Source of the DNA: JADKIH01 sp049363815
Lineage (GTDB): Bacteria; Bacteroidota; Bacteroidia; AKYH767-A; 2013-40CM-41-45
Direction: 5' to 3'
Assembly (NCBI GenBank): GCA_049363815.1
Contig: JBMQEM010000098.1
Location: 1-64,000, forward strand
Length of the DNA: 64,000 bases
Positions 33,270 to 42,893 of this stretch are shown piece by piece (the stretch's first letter is position 1; each line of letters opens with the position of its first letter). Below the pieces are notes generated by a model that did no database searches, was not told the origin of the DNA, and saw only the letters and a list, made by a program, of their open reading frames with translations. Position numbers and translations under genes: made by a program.

Positions 33270-34166
33270 ATGAGTATAGAAAAGAAATATCACACCAAAT
33301 GTTTGCTTTGTGGCAGTTCAAGACTTCGAAACATCTTTGGGGGTGATCATTTTATAACACGATGTTCAGATTGTTCATTTGTATTCAGCAGGGAAATTGC
33401 TTCGGCAGAAGTACTGCAGGAATTCTATGATCAGTATCCCATTGCAGATGAATATTTCGATCTGACCAGACATAGATACAATTCAATTCTCGAATTGCTG
33501 GAGCCATACCGAAAGTCAGGAAAAATTCTTGAAATCGGATGTGGAGAAGCGTATTTTCTCGATGAAGCGAGGGTAAAAAACTGGAGTACATATGGAACAG
33601 AGATCTCCGTTCCACTTCTTGAAAATGCAAAGAAAAAGAACCATACAATTTATAAAGGTCTTGATCAGATTCCGGAAAATGAATATGGTAATTTTGATGT
33701 GATAATTTCTCTGGAAGTAATAGAACATCTTCCGGATCCGGTTATGTATATTTTTAAGTTCAGCAAGTTGTTGCGAAAAGGCGGCGCACTTTATATGACT
33801 ACCCCTAATTTCAATTCGCTATCCAGAAAAATTCTGGGTAAGAACTGGAATAATATTGTTTTTCCTGAACATCTGTGCTACTTCACATCCAAGACCATGA
33901 AACGATTGCTCACCCGGTATGATTTTGCAGAGAAATTCACAAAAACTGAAGGAATAAGCCCTTCCCGTTTTGCATATACCTTTTTGAAATGGAAACGAAA
34001 AGACAAGAAGTCTGATTTTCAATATGATTACAATGAAAGAGACCGGAATTTTAGTGCGCAGATTGACAAAAAAATTCTACTTTCACTTATTAAAAAACTA
34101 ACAAATTCTGTTCTGAATCTGACAAATTCCGGAGAATCCCTCAAGATCTTCTATGTCAAAAAATAA
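33270..34166 (+). CDS. Class I SAM methyltransferase with N-terminal zinc ribbon
   Basis: A 298-residue protein. Residues about 9-32 contain CLLCGSS and CSDCSF, two CxxC pairs typical of the small zinc-binding domain at the start of sugar C- or O-methyltransferases. The SAM site is ILEIGCGEAYFLDEA near 82-96, with VIISLEVIEHLPDP near 139-152. ATG 33270 is chosen over the adjacent TTG. Likely acts on a nucleotide sugar or the growing glycan. Confidence 0.86.
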   Translation: MSIEKKYHTKCLLCGSSRLRNIFGGDHFITRCSDCSFVFSREIASAEVLQEFYDQYPIADEYFDLTRHRYNSILELLEPYRKSGKILEIGCGEAYFLDEARVKNWSTYGTEISVPLLENAKKKNHTIYKGLDQIPENEYGNFDVIISLEVIEHLPDPVMYIFKFSKLLRKGGALYMTTPNFNSLSRKILGKNWNNIVFPEHLCYFTSKTMKRLLTRYDFAEKFTKTEGISPSRFAYTFLKWKRKDKKSDFQYDYNERDRNFSAQIDKKILLSLIKKLTNSVLNLTNSGESLKIFYVKK

Positions 34167-34167
34167 T

Positions 34168-35178
34168 ATGCTTAAAATTTCTGTTGTCATCCCATCATAC
34201 AATCAGGGTGAATTTCTGGAAGAGACCATTCAATCAGTCATTAGCCAGGACTACCCTAATTTAGAGATAATACTTATCGACGGGAAAAGTTCAGACAATT
34301 CCATAGATATTATTCAGAAATATAAAGATCATTTTAAATACTGGATCTCTGAAAAAGATAATGGCCAGAGTGAAGCCATCAATAAGGGCCTGGAAAAATG
34401 TACAGGAGATATTGCCACATGGCTTTGCAGTGATGACCTTTTTACTCCCGGTGCTTTGCATCAGGTGAATAAGATCTTTAGCTCATTGCCAAATGAGATT
34501 GGACTGATCCATGGAAGCTCAGTGATCTTTTCAGGAAATAAAATAATCCGTATCAATAAAGGGAATGTTGATGACAGCCTGGAGAACATCCTTTCCGGAA
34601 TGACCTTTCCACAGCCTTCTGCATTTTTCAGGCGGTCACTGCTTGACAGGACAGGATTGCTCGATGAAAAACTTCATTTTGGAATGGACTACGACTTGTT
34701 CAGCAAGTTTGCTATCATCTCAAAGTTTCAGTATGTCGATCATTGTCTTTCAAGATATCGTTTGCATCGTGACAGTAAATCTGTTTCCTCGGTTTCAAAA
34801 TTCATAGATGAGTGGTCGAAAGTTTTTATTGGGATTGCAGAGTCAGGAAAATTTGAGTCCATACTTGAAACACTGTCAGAATTAAGGATCAAGACAGAAC
34901 GAAATGATTCTACTTACACATTCTTTAACCGCAATTTTAAGCCGGAAGAAATAAACCAGAAAAAACTGCTTTATAAATTTCTATGTTTTGTACTCAGATA
35001 TGACTATGAATCGGAAAGATTTTCACGAGCAAGAAAGATATCAAAATATTTAAACACAAATTTCCGGGATTTTCTTAGGGCAGAACCCGAGATTGACACG
35101 ATCGTATGGAGAACTAAATTCCCGCCGACGATGATCAAAATAGCAAGAAAAATTTCACGTAGTTTTTTTTACAAATGA
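34168..35178 (+). CDS. GT2-family glycosyltransferase
   Basis: A GT-A glycosyltransferase of about 336 residues. KISVVIPSYNQGEFLEETIQ begins the fold, followed by LIDGKSSDNS, KDNGQSEAINKGL and the metal-binding WLCSDDLF near 88-95. FRRSLLDRTGLLDE and GMDYDLF are acceptor-side motifs. ATG 34168 sits 1 nt after the previous stop in an A-rich context; an overlapping ATG at 34153 adds five residues and is equally possible. Confidence 0.9.
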   Translation: MLKISVVIPSYNQGEFLEETIQSVISQDYPNLEIILIDGKSSDNSIDIIQKYKDHFKYWISEKDNGQSEAINKGLEKCTGDIATWLCSDDLFTPGALHQVNKIFSSLPNEIGLIHGSSVIFSGNKIIRINKGNVDDSLENILSGMTFPQPSAFFRRSLLDRTGLLDEKLHFGMDYDLFSKFAIISKFQYVDHCLSRYRLHRDSKSVSSVSKFIDEWSKVFIGIAESGKFESILETLSELRIKTERNDSTYTFFNRNFKPEEINQKKLLYKFLCFVLRYDYESERFSRARKISKYLNTNFRDFLRAEPEIDTIVWRTKFPPTMIKIARKISRSFFYK

Positions 35179-36311
35179 AGATCGGTTTTATAACTTCCCA
35201 TATTAATCAATCTACTCAGTGGAATTGGTTTTCAGATGAACTTCTTAAAAGAGGAGTTCCTCATCTGCATATAGTTATTAATGAAACTTACCCCCTACTT
35301 GCAGATGATCTCCGTAAAATGGGAGTCAGAGTTTATTATTTACCACATAAACATTTTTATCATTTCTTTATAAATTTCATTAAGGTCTGCTATATTCTTA
35401 AGAGAAACAAGATCACACTTGTGCATACAGAGTTACCTTATGGAAATCTTGTTGGATTAATATCTGCATGGTTCTGCGGAATAAAAATGCGGGTTTCTAC
35501 GTGTGGAAATACAACATGGGCATTTGATTATAACAACAAAAAACAAAAAATGATAGACAAGATCACTTATTTCTTGTCTAAGAAAGTTATTGCGCTCACA
35601 GAAGAAGCCAAATCTTTTCTTATAAAAAACTATCATATCCCGGAAAATAAACTCACTATAATTCATCACTCTTTAAAATCCGATGAATATATTTTTAAGG
35701 ATGACAGCAGAGTTGAAAAATTGCGAAAAGATCTTAACCTGGAAGAAAATGTTTTCATAATCGGAATGGTGGCGCGGTTTGAATTCTGGAAAGGTCATAT
35801 TTTTGCAATTGAAGCATTCAGAAAACTTCTCATGGAATATCCGAATGTCAGGATGCTGATTTTTGGCAGTAAAGGAGAAAGTTTCAATTCAGTTATTCGG
35901 TACATACAAAATTACGACCTGCAGGATCATATTATTTACAAAGGATTTGTGTCAGATAATATTGCGTTGTTCAGATTATTTGACGTTCATGTTCACATAC
36001 CTATCAATTCCGAGAGCGAGACTTTTGGTATTAATATTATGGAAGGTATGATCAGTGGATGTGCGCAGATCCTGACCTTGTCAGGCATCAGTTGTTTTAC
36101 CGCACGCGATGGGGAAAATTGCTTAGTAGTTCCCTATTCAAATACGGAAGCTGTTTACCTTGCATTAAAACGAATGATCTCAGACCCTGAATTGAGAAAA
36201 CGTCTGGGAGAACAGGCCCGGGAAGATGCACTGAAGTATTTCCAGTATTCTGACAAAGTGCAAAAGCACCTGGAATTATATGAAGAATTGAGAAAAGAAT
36301 TGTCAAAATGA
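35175..36311 (+). CDS. GT4-family glycosyltransferase
   Basis: A 378-residue GT-B glycosyltransferase. N-domain IGFITSHINQSTQWNWFSDEL with VHTELPYGNLVG. C-domain IIGMVARFEFWKGHIFAIEAF (about 194-214) and the donor motif INSESETFGINIMEGMISG (about 277-295). It overlaps the previous gene and the next one by 4 nt (ATGA), so translation is coupled on both sides. Confidence 0.9.
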   Translation: MKIGFITSHINQSTQWNWFSDELLKRGVPHLHIVINETYPLLADDLRKMGVRVYYLPHKHFYHFFINFIKVCYILKRNKITLVHTELPYGNLVGLISAWFCGIKMRVSTCGNTTWAFDYNNKKQKMIDKITYFLSKKVIALTEEAKSFLIKNYHIPENKLTIIHHSLKSDEYIFKDDSRVEKLRKDLNLEENVFIIGMVARFEFWKGHIFAIEAFRKLLMEYPNVRMLIFGSKGESFNSVIRYIQNYDLQDHIIYKGFVSDNIALFRLFDVHVHIPINSESETFGINIMEGMISGCAQILTLSGISCFTARDGENCLVVPYSNTEAVYLALKRMISDPELRKRLGEQAREDALKYFQYSDKVQKHLELYEELRKELSK

Positions 36312-37210
36312 AAATTCCATTTTTTTCAATTGTAATTCCTGTTTATAACCGGAGTGCCATATTTGAACAGCGCCTAACCTATCTCTTACAGCAGGAATTC
36401 ACCGACTACGAAGTCATAATTGTCGATGATGGCAGTACTGATCACCCCGAAGAAAAATTAAAGAAGTTTTTTGCGGAGTATCCTTTTATCAGAATTATTT
36501 CACAGGTCAATTCTGAGCGTGGAGCTGCAAGAAACAATGGGATCAGAAACTCAACCGGCGAATATATCGTGCTTTTTGATTCTGATGATTTCATGCATAA
36601 GGATCATCTTGAGAAATTGCATAGAGGGATAATCAAAAATAATTATCCTGACTTTATCGCAACCAAGTTTAATTTCAGAAATGAAGAAGGCAAAGTTTAC
36701 CGGTCAGGATTAGAAAAATATAATGCAGGTATCTACGATTATGCGCTCTTCCTGGAAGGTAATCCTGTTGCGTGTAATATTTGCTTTAAAAAAAGCCTTA
36801 AGGATCTTAAGTATTTTGTTGAAGACAGGAATTTTGCTATCAAGGAGGACTGGATGTTTCTCATCAGCAATATGAGAAATCACAAATTAGTTCTTCTTGA
36901 TGATGTTACCATTTCAATGTACGACCATGCTGATCGTTCAATGAAATCAGACAATCGTTTAATTGTACAAAGAACGATCAAAGCTACAGAATGGATCAAG
37001 GACCATGTAGAGCTAAAGGATGCTGAATTGAAGAAGCTCTATGCCCACAGAAATTATTTTTGCGGGATCCACTCCTACCTTGATGGAGAACGAATTCCTG
37101 CAATACGCTATGCCTTGAAGGCAATTTTCAAAGGGGGTCTTAAAAAAAATTACCTGGTATTGTTTGTTAAATCAATTCTGGGCAGGAAATTAATATTAAA
37201 AATTAAATGA
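36308..37210 (+). CDS. GT2-family glycosyltransferase
   Basis: A 300-residue GT-A glycosyltransferase. FFSIVIPVYNRSAIFEQRL opens the fold, VDDGSTD follows near 41-47 and the metal-binding FDSDDF lies near 95-100. The acceptor region has IKEDWMF near 178. It is tied to both neighbours by 4-nt overlaps. Confidence 0.92.
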   Translation: MKIPFFSIVIPVYNRSAIFEQRLTYLLQQEFTDYEVIIVDDGSTDHPEEKLKKFFAEYPFIRIISQVNSERGAARNNGIRNSTGEYIVLFDSDDFMHKDHLEKLHRGIIKNNYPDFIATKFNFRNEEGKVYRSGLEKYNAGIYDYALFLEGNPVACNICFKKSLKDLKYFVEDRNFAIKEDWMFLISNMRNHKLVLLDDVTISMYDHADRSMKSDNRLIVQRTIKATEWIKDHVELKDAELKKLYAHRNYFCGIHSYLDGERIPAIRYALKAIFKGGLKKNYLVLFVKSILGRKLILKIK

Positions 37211-38457
37211 GCGAAAGGAACAGCATTTTGGTATTGACTCATTGGAGTTTTCAGGATGCCTTGATTCAGACCTATACCCTTCCGTATGTCCGGATGATCA
37301 GAAAAAAAATCGCTCCTGAAAGAAAGTTAATTCTTGTGACGTTTGAACAGGAACATTTAAAGATGGATCCTTTATTTCAAAAACAACAAGAGTTACTTTT
37401 AAGTCAGTCGGGAATTGAATTGCTGACCTTGAAATATTCGAAAATGAATTTATCGTTTCCTTTCAGGGTGACCGGTTATTTTAGCAAACTTTTAAGTACA
37501 ATCAGGAATAACAAAATTGGAATCATACATGCCTGGTGTACACCTGCAGGAAGTTTCGGATATTTGTTGAGCAAATTGACAGGATGTAAACTAGTCATAG
37601 ATAGCTACGAACCACATGCTGAGGCAATGGTAGAGAACAAGACCTGGTCCAGGGAAAGTTTTCGTTTTAAACTCCTCTTTTATCTTGAAAAGAAATTAAG
37701 CAGGCATGCAAAAGTATTAATAAGTGCCACAGCAGGAATGCGCGAATACGCTGAAAGAAAATACAATTTCAAGGTAAAAAATTTTCTTGTAAAGCCGGCC
37801 TGTGTTGATCTTTCAGATTTCAGCTTACAAAGAAAGAAGAACAAAAATTTAACTGCGGAATTAAACCTGGAAAATAAAATTGTTGCTGTATATGCTGGAA
37901 AATTTGGAGGAATTTATCTTACCAAAGAAGTCTTTGAACTCTTAAAAACAGCAGAAAATAAATGGGGAGAAAATTTCAGGGCATTACTTCTGACCAATCA
38001 TGATCAGGAGGAGATCCGGCGTTGGGCAAAGGAAGCAGGATTTCCTTCAGATAAAATTATATGCAAGTTTGTTTACCATCATGAAGTGAATGACTACATG
38101 GGACTGGCTGATTTTGCAATTACTCCTGTCAAACCGGTTCCTACTAAAAGATATTGTTCACCAATTAAAGACGGAGAATACTGGGCTCTCGGATTACCTG
38201 TGATCATTACAAAGGATATTTCCGACGACTCCTCCATCATAGAAACAGAAAACATCGGTGCCGTTTTAAAGGAACTCAATGAGTCCGGTTATAAGAGTGC
38301 TATAGATAAAATCGATACACTTCTGAAGGAAGGTCCTTCACTTCCAATCCGGATTTCTTCGATCGCGAAAAAATACAGGAGTATGGAAATAGCTGAAGGT
38401 GTATACGATAAAGTTTACGCTACAGACTTTTTCAAATCAACAGAGAAGTTCACCTGA
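37207..38457 (+). CDS. GT4-like glycosyltransferase
   Basis: A 416-residue GT-B-like glycosyltransferase. N-domain ILVLTHWSFQDALIQTYTLPYV, then IIHAWCTPAGSFGYLLSKL; C-domain from about VAVYAGKFGGIYLTKE, with KPVPTKRYCSPIKDGEYWALGLPVI as donor site. This last motif is close to the KXXXYXXXGXPVI pattern of the WcfI/WfdN-like group. It is the last rightward gene of the cluster and its 3' end overlaps the opposite Wzy-like gene by 43 nt. Confidence 0.85.
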   Translation: MSERNSILVLTHWSFQDALIQTYTLPYVRMIRKKIAPERKLILVTFEQEHLKMDPLFQKQQELLLSQSGIELLTLKYSKMNLSFPFRVTGYFSKLLSTIRNNKIGIIHAWCTPAGSFGYLLSKLTGCKLVIDSYEPHAEAMVENKTWSRESFRFKLLFYLEKKLSRHAKVLISATAGMREYAERKYNFKVKNFLVKPACVDLSDFSLQRKKNKNLTAELNLENKIVAVYAGKFGGIYLTKEVFELLKTAENKWGENFRALLLTNHDQEEIRRWAKEAGFPSDKIICKFVYHHEVNDYMGLADFAITPVKPVPTKRYCSPIKDGEYWALGLPVIITKDISDDSSIIETENIGAVLKELNESGYKSAIDKIDTLLKEGPSLPIRISSIAKKYRSMEIAEGVYDKVYATDFFKSTEKFT

Positions 38458-39782
38458 TCTTCTTCTTTCAACTGACGATATGTTGAAGAAATAATGATCA
38501 GCGAAATAACATAGAATGGAATTGCCGGTATTTTATAACGCACAAGACTTCCAAAATTTGAAGTTGTAAGGCCGACTGAAAAAGAGAAGAACAAACTGAA
38601 ATATACCGTAAAGAACAGGATCCTGTGTCTGAACATTAACCGGAACAGATTATAAACTTTTAGTTTCACCAGAAGATAAATGGTAAACGCAAGCATGAGA
38701 AAATTTTCAATTCCGGACAAGATCATTGTAAAGTTATAACTCTCCCAGATATAAGGCCTGAACAATGCGGCATTGATCGCAGCAGGCATTTTTGACAGGA
38801 TTCCCTGTATTGTAGGATCAAAATCACCGATATCATAAGCTGAACCCTGATAGTGTTCACTCTTCAGATCCATTTGAGTAATTACCGCTTTATCGAGTAC
38901 ATTTTCCAGAGAATAATCACCTAAAAATCCACTCATGATATCCAGCATGAAATATCCGGAAACCAGTGAGAATACGATCAGGAACGGAGTTGAAAGGGAT
39001 TTGATCAGGTTATTCTGGACCTTTTCAAGTTGAATACCTCCATACCAAAGAAAACTTCCGGGAAGTAAAGCGAAGAAGATATAAGGTTTGATCCATATCA
39101 GAAGTATGGAGCTCATGACTATAAAAAATATATTCTTTATATAACTCTTTTTCTTGGTCAGGATAATGAAGTAGGATGATGAAAATAAACATACAGCAGA
39201 AAATGTAATTGTATCTTTCAGCAAACCGCTACCCCAGAAAAAAACAGAAGGGATGAATAGAAGTGCAACTGCGAATTCAAATTCAAGTTTAGGGAATTCT
39301 TCCACCAATACCTGATATAAACGCCAGATCGACCAATATGAAATATATGCAAGTAAAATGGTCATTCCAACAAAACTCTTGAAGGCTATTAAACAAAGAG
39401 GCCAAGTTAATTTAACAACTGCACGGGCATGTGGATCGCCGGCGTATTGCATGTACCCTGTGTTAGAATCAAACTCATAGGCCAATGACGGATCCGGACC
39501 AATGAGAAATTTAAAGATATTCAGCACAGATTTTTCACCTAGATTCAATAACACAATGCAATCATTGTAATAATTTACTGTATCACCAAAGCCATAGTAC
39601 AGAGCATAGATCAGACAAACCGATATTCCACCAAACAGTTTGATCATCAAACCATATATGTAAAATCTATAACTTGAATTTGTCTCAATATTTTTCAGTT
39701 GTTTACTCTTTGCTACGAGGTAAATGACAACTAAAAAAATTACAGGAACAATCAGGTCAATAAACGAAAGATATTCTATCAT
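38415..39782 (-). CDS. Multi-pass membrane protein, possible Wzy-type polymerase
   Basis: A 455-residue integral membrane protein with about ten to twelve helices. A large loop region (about 75-130) contains SLAYEFDSNTGYMQYAGDPHARA, and another lies around residues 285-350. The segment IPSVFFWGSGLLKDTITF (near 180-197) resembles EpsG-like and Bacteroidota polymerase-like proteins. Polymerases are poorly conserved, so the assignment rests on topology and on its place next to the glycosyltransferases. It reads leftwards, opposite to the cluster, and overlaps its last gene by 43 nt tail to tail. Confidence 0.55.
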   Translation of the reverse strand: MIEYLSFIDLIVPVIFLVVIYLVAKSKQLKNIETNSSYRFYIYGLMIKLFGGISVCLIYALYYGFGDTVNYYNDCIVLLNLGEKSVLNIFKFLIGPDPSLAYEFDSNTGYMQYAGDPHARAVVKLTWPLCLIAFKSFVGMTILLAYISYWSIWRLYQVLVEEFPKLEFEFAVALLFIPSVFFWGSGLLKDTITFSAVCLFSSSYFIILTKKKSYIKNIFFIVMSSILLIWIKPYIFFALLPGSFLWYGGIQLEKVQNNLIKSLSTPFLIVFSLVSGYFMLDIMSGFLGDYSLENVLDKAVITQMDLKSEHYQGSAYDIGDFDPTIQGILSKMPAAINAALFRPYIWESYNFTMILSGIENFLMLAFTIYLLVKLKVYNLFRLMFRHRILFFTVYFSLFFSFSVGLTTSNFGSLVRYKIPAIPFYVISLIIISSTYRQLKEEDQVNFSVDLKKSVA

Positions 39783-39826
39783 ATATCAATGAGTAGGTTT
39801 ACAAATTTAATAAAGTTTGATAACTA

Positions 39827-40291
39827 TCAATCATGGTGATAAGATTCATTCCTGAGGATGGTCATTGCCCGATAGATTTGTTCTGTAAGCAGCAACCTGA
39901 TCATCTGATGTGTGAATGTAAACTTTGAAGCTGACAAAGTAAAGTGTACTTTTTTCTTCAACTCATCGGAAACACCGTAAGCACCGCCTGTGATCAGAAC
40001 CATTCGGTTGGTACCGGCCAGCATCTGCTTTTCCAGAAAACCTGCCAGTTGCCGTGAAGTTAGTTCTTTTCCTTTTTCATCCAGAAGTACGACATAGTCG
40101 CGGGGTTGAATTTTGGAAATGATCAATTTGCTTTCCTCTTCAATAATTTTCTCTCTGATCTTAGAAGTAGAAGCGGCAAGTGTTAATATTTCAGCAGGCA
40201 GGTAGTTGACCAATCTTTTCAAATAGGTATTAATCCCTTCATTTAAATAAGATTCTGTGGTTTTTCCAATAAAAATGAATTCGATTTTCAC
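39827..40291 (-). CDS. rlmH: 23S rRNA pseudouridine-1915 N3-methyltransferase
   Basis: A 154-residue SPOUT methyltransferase that methylates pseudouridine 1915 in helix 69 of 23S rRNA. The trefoil-knot region LITGGAYGVSDELKKK (about 99-114) and the C-terminal RLLLTEQIYRAMTILRNESYHH are diagnostic. It is a housekeeping gene between the Wzy-like gene and the DUF4783 gene. Confidence 0.95.
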   Translation of the reverse strand: MKIEFIFIGKTTESYLNEGINTYLKRLVNYLPAEILTLAASTSKIREKIIEEESKLIISKIQPRDYVVLLDEKGKELTSRQLAGFLEKQMLAGTNRMVLITGGAYGVSDELKKKVHFTLSASKFTFTHQMIRLLLTEQIYRAMTILRNESYHHD

Positions 40292-40442
40292 CTTTTTAAC
40301 GATTTGAGGATAGTTTCATAACCTCAATATGTTCATAAACATAGTAAATAAAGCTCTTTCTATGGTCAAAAACAATTATTTTAGCCTTATCAACTACCTG
40401 AAGTGGCTTGATGTTTGCTTTAGTCTGGTGACTTTCAACAAA

Positions 40443-40829
40443 ATGAAAAAAACAATCTCCCTAATAATGCTTCTGCTTGTATTCAGTCAGAGCTATTCCC
40501 TGGATGTCTTCGACGAAATTGCCTTTGCAATCCGAAGTGGAGACGCAAAACAATTATCCACTTACTTTGGTCCTACTTTAGATCTTACGATTGTAAATCG
40601 TGAAGATGTATACAGTAAAGCACAGGCGGAACAGGTCATTAAGGATTTTTTCAGTAAGAACACACCAAAATCCTTTACAATCATTCATAAAGGTTCATCG
40701 CCTGAAGGAACCCAGTATGCGATCGGAAATCTGGTTAGCAATACCGGAAAATCATACCGGACTTCGTTTTATTTTAAAAGTTCCGGCGGAAAAAATGTAC
40801 TTATGGAATTAAGGTTTGAATCTGAATAA
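40443..40829 (+). CDS. DUF4783-like secreted protein
   Basis: A 128-residue protein with signal peptide MKKTISLIMLLLVFSQSYS and a small NTF2-like (cone-shaped) domain. The rest resembles the DUF4783 family, short exported proteins common in Bacteroidota (DEIAFAIRSGDAKQLSTYF, YSKAQAEQVIKDFF, GSSPEGTQYAIGNL). Function is unknown. ATG 40443 is the start, since a longer frame to 40329 lacks a family-like N-terminus. It often lies next to nadC in Bacteroidota, as here. A terminator follows. Confidence 0.75.
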   Translation: MKKTISLIMLLLVFSQSYSLDVFDEIAFAIRSGDAKQLSTYFGPTLDLTIVNREDVYSKAQAEQVIKDFFSKNTPKSFTIIHKGSSPEGTQYAIGNLVSNTGKSYRTSFYFKSSGGKNVLMELRFESE

Positions 40830-40867
40830 TTAAATATCAGGTTAAAAACAATAGTCATTCCTGAAAA

Positions 40868-40900
40868 TAAAAGGTCGTCATCACATGGCGGCCTTTTTTT
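40868..40900 (+). terminator. Rho-independent terminator after the DUF4783 gene
   Basis: AAAAGG-T-CG-T-CAT pairs with ATG-GCGG-CCTTTT with two G-T pairs and a 3-nt loop (CAC), followed by a T-run to 40900. It lies 40 nt past the stop codon. Confidence 0.85.
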
Positions 40901-40972
40901 GTGAATATCTTCATTAAAGTCTGCCCCTTTTATCCCTTTAAGTTCTCTAATTTCACGGCTAGAAGTACAACT

Positions 40973-41833
40973 ATGGAATTTTCAGAATACTACGGTCTAT
41001 CAGTCAGGGATTTTATTGCCAATGCTTTACGGGAAGATATTGGAGATGGCGATCATACATCCCTTTCCACAATTCCTGAATCCGAAAAAGGAAAAGCGAT
41101 TGTAAAGGTAAAAGAGAAAGGTATAATTGCGGGATTGGTTCTGGCAGATCAGATCCTGATACAAGTGGATACAGAATTGATTGTTAAGGTACTTGTTGCA
41201 GAAGGCAGTGAGGTTAATCCCGGAGACATCGTTATGACTGTTGAAGGAAAAGTGAGATCGCTCCTGACTGCTGAAAGACTTTTGCTGAATTGTATGCAGC
41301 GGATGAGCGGGATTGCAACCCTGACCAATAAATTTGTTGATGCATTAAAAGGGACCAATACCAAAGTCCTGGACACAAGAAAGACCACGCCGAATTTCCG
41401 GTTGTTCGAGAAATGGGCAGTACAACTTGGTGGTGGAATGAATCACAGGTTTGGACTTTATGATATGATCCTGATCAAAGACAACCATGTAGATGCTGCA
41501 GGAGGTATTAAAAATGCTATTGAAAGAGCGAATGAATATCTGCAAAAGACAGGGAAGAAACTTAAGATTGAAATTGAGACCAGGAACCTGGAAGAAGTTC
41601 AGCAAGTCCTTTCAATTGGAAAAGTTGACAGGATCATGCTTGATAACTTCTCCCCTTCCCAGTTGAAAGAAGCGATACAGCTGATCAACAAAAAAATTGA
41701 AACAGAGGCTTCAGGAGGAATCACTTTGGAAACAATTCGTTCATTTGCCGAGAGTGGTGTTGACTTTATTTCAGTAGGCGCATTGACGCATTCTCACAAA
41801 AGTCTCGATATAAGTATGAAAATAATTAAGTAG
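40973..41833 (+). CDS. nadC: Nicotinate-nucleotide pyrophosphorylase (carboxylating)
   Basis: A 286-residue quinolinate phosphoribosyltransferase of NAD biosynthesis (quinolinate + PRPP to nicotinate mononucleotide). Family motifs: LREDIGDGDHTS near 18-29, LLNCMQRMSGIATLT (about 103-117), TRKTTPNFRLFEKWAV and GGGMNHRFGLYDMILIKDNH (about 134-170), then IMLDNFSP and SGGITLET. ATG 40973 gives the expected length; an upstream frame to 40901 is rejected. The stop overlaps the yihY GTG. Confidence 0.95.
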   Translation: MEFSEYYGLSVRDFIANALREDIGDGDHTSLSTIPESEKGKAIVKVKEKGIIAGLVLADQILIQVDTELIVKVLVAEGSEVNPGDIVMTVEGKVRSLLTAERLLLNCMQRMSGIATLTNKFVDALKGTNTKVLDTRKTTPNFRLFEKWAVQLGGGMNHRFGLYDMILIKDNHVDAAGGIKNAIERANEYLQKTGKKLKIEIETRNLEEVQQVLSIGKVDRIMLDNFSPSQLKEAIQLINKKIETEASGGITLETIRSFAESGVDFISVGALTHSHKSLDISMKIIK

Positions 41834-42813
41834 TGGCAGGGAAAAAATTACAGCGCGCATCAAAGGAAATTGTCAAATATTTCGGAGACACCCCTGCAGT
41901 CAGATCATTCATTGATTACACGAAAAGGGTTGCTTTACCGGGGTTTGATCATATGCCTATTTATTATGTAGCTGATTTCTTTTTTACTGGTATAAAGAAA
42001 GGCGGCATCGTTACCAGGGCACAGGCGCTTGCATTCAGTTTCTTTCTCGCTGTCTTTCCTGCTACTATATTCTTGTTTTCACTCATTCCATACATTCCGA
42101 TCAAGAATTTTCAGAATGAATTACTGAATATTATTGAAGGGGTTTTACCATCAGCTGCATTTGCAAGTGCACGAACAACAATTACGGATATCGTAAAGAT
42201 ACAGCATAGCGGTCTTCTTTCCATTGGATTCCTTACTGCACTTTACTTCACTACTAATGGCTTTATGACAATGATGCGTGGTTTTAATAGTTCATACCAT
42301 GCCTCAGAAACCCGATCACCATTCAGGCAGCGCATGGTTGCCATTGTGCTTACGTTTATTCTTTCAACTTTAGTTATCATTTCAACTACACTTATTATTT
42401 TTTCATCAACTGCAACGAAATATCTTGTAACACAAAGCATTTTAAAATCGAAGACACAGGTTGCTTTGATCATGCTCGGAAAATGGGCTGTGGTACTTGC
42501 CTTGTTTTTCATGGCAATTTCTTTTTTATATTACTATGCTCCTTCTGTAAAAAAGCGCTGGAGATTTATTTCTGCCGGCTCAACATTTGCAGCACTTAGT
42601 TCCATTGTAGTATCAACCGGCTTTGCCTACTTTGTTAATAATTTCGGAAGCTACAACAAGATCTACGGATCGATCGGAACATTGATCGTAATGATGTTAT
42701 GGATGTACTTCAATTCCCTGATACTGATATTAGGATTTGAATTGAATGCCAGCATTGATAATGCAAAAAGAAGAGTAACAAAGAAACCGGCAAGCAAACC
42801 GGAACGGGTGTGA
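41833..42813 (+). CDS. yihY: YihY/BrkB-family inner membrane protein
   Basis: A 326-residue protein with six transmembrane helices of the YihY/BrkB (formerly RNase BN) family. Motifs: GGIVTRAQALAFSFFLAVFPATIFLFSLIPY (about 56-86), YFTTNGFMTMMRGFN (about 137-151) and SYNKIYGSIGTLIVMMLWMYFNS (about 273-295). Role unknown, possibly transport; it is not an RNase. The GTG start shares one base with the nadC stop codon (TAGTG), so it is translated from the nadC message. Confidence 0.88.
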   Translation: MAGKKLQRASKEIVKYFGDTPAVRSFIDYTKRVALPGFDHMPIYYVADFFFTGIKKGGIVTRAQALAFSFFLAVFPATIFLFSLIPYIPIKNFQNELLNIIEGVLPSAAFASARTTITDIVKIQHSGLLSIGFLTALYFTTNGFMTMMRGFNSSYHASETRSPFRQRMVAIVLTFILSTLVIISTTLIIFSSTATKYLVTQSILKSKTQVALIMLGKWAVVLALFFMAISFLYYYAPSVKKRWRFISAGSTFAALSSIVVSTGFAYFVNNFGSYNKIYGSIGTLIVMMLWMYFNSLILILGFELNASIDNAKRRVTKKPASKPERV

Positions 42814-42893
42814 AGAAAGATCTAATCGGATAATTTATTTTATTTCCTTAAGAGAAACGTAGTCTTCCACAGAAATCCTGCAGTATCGCATTT

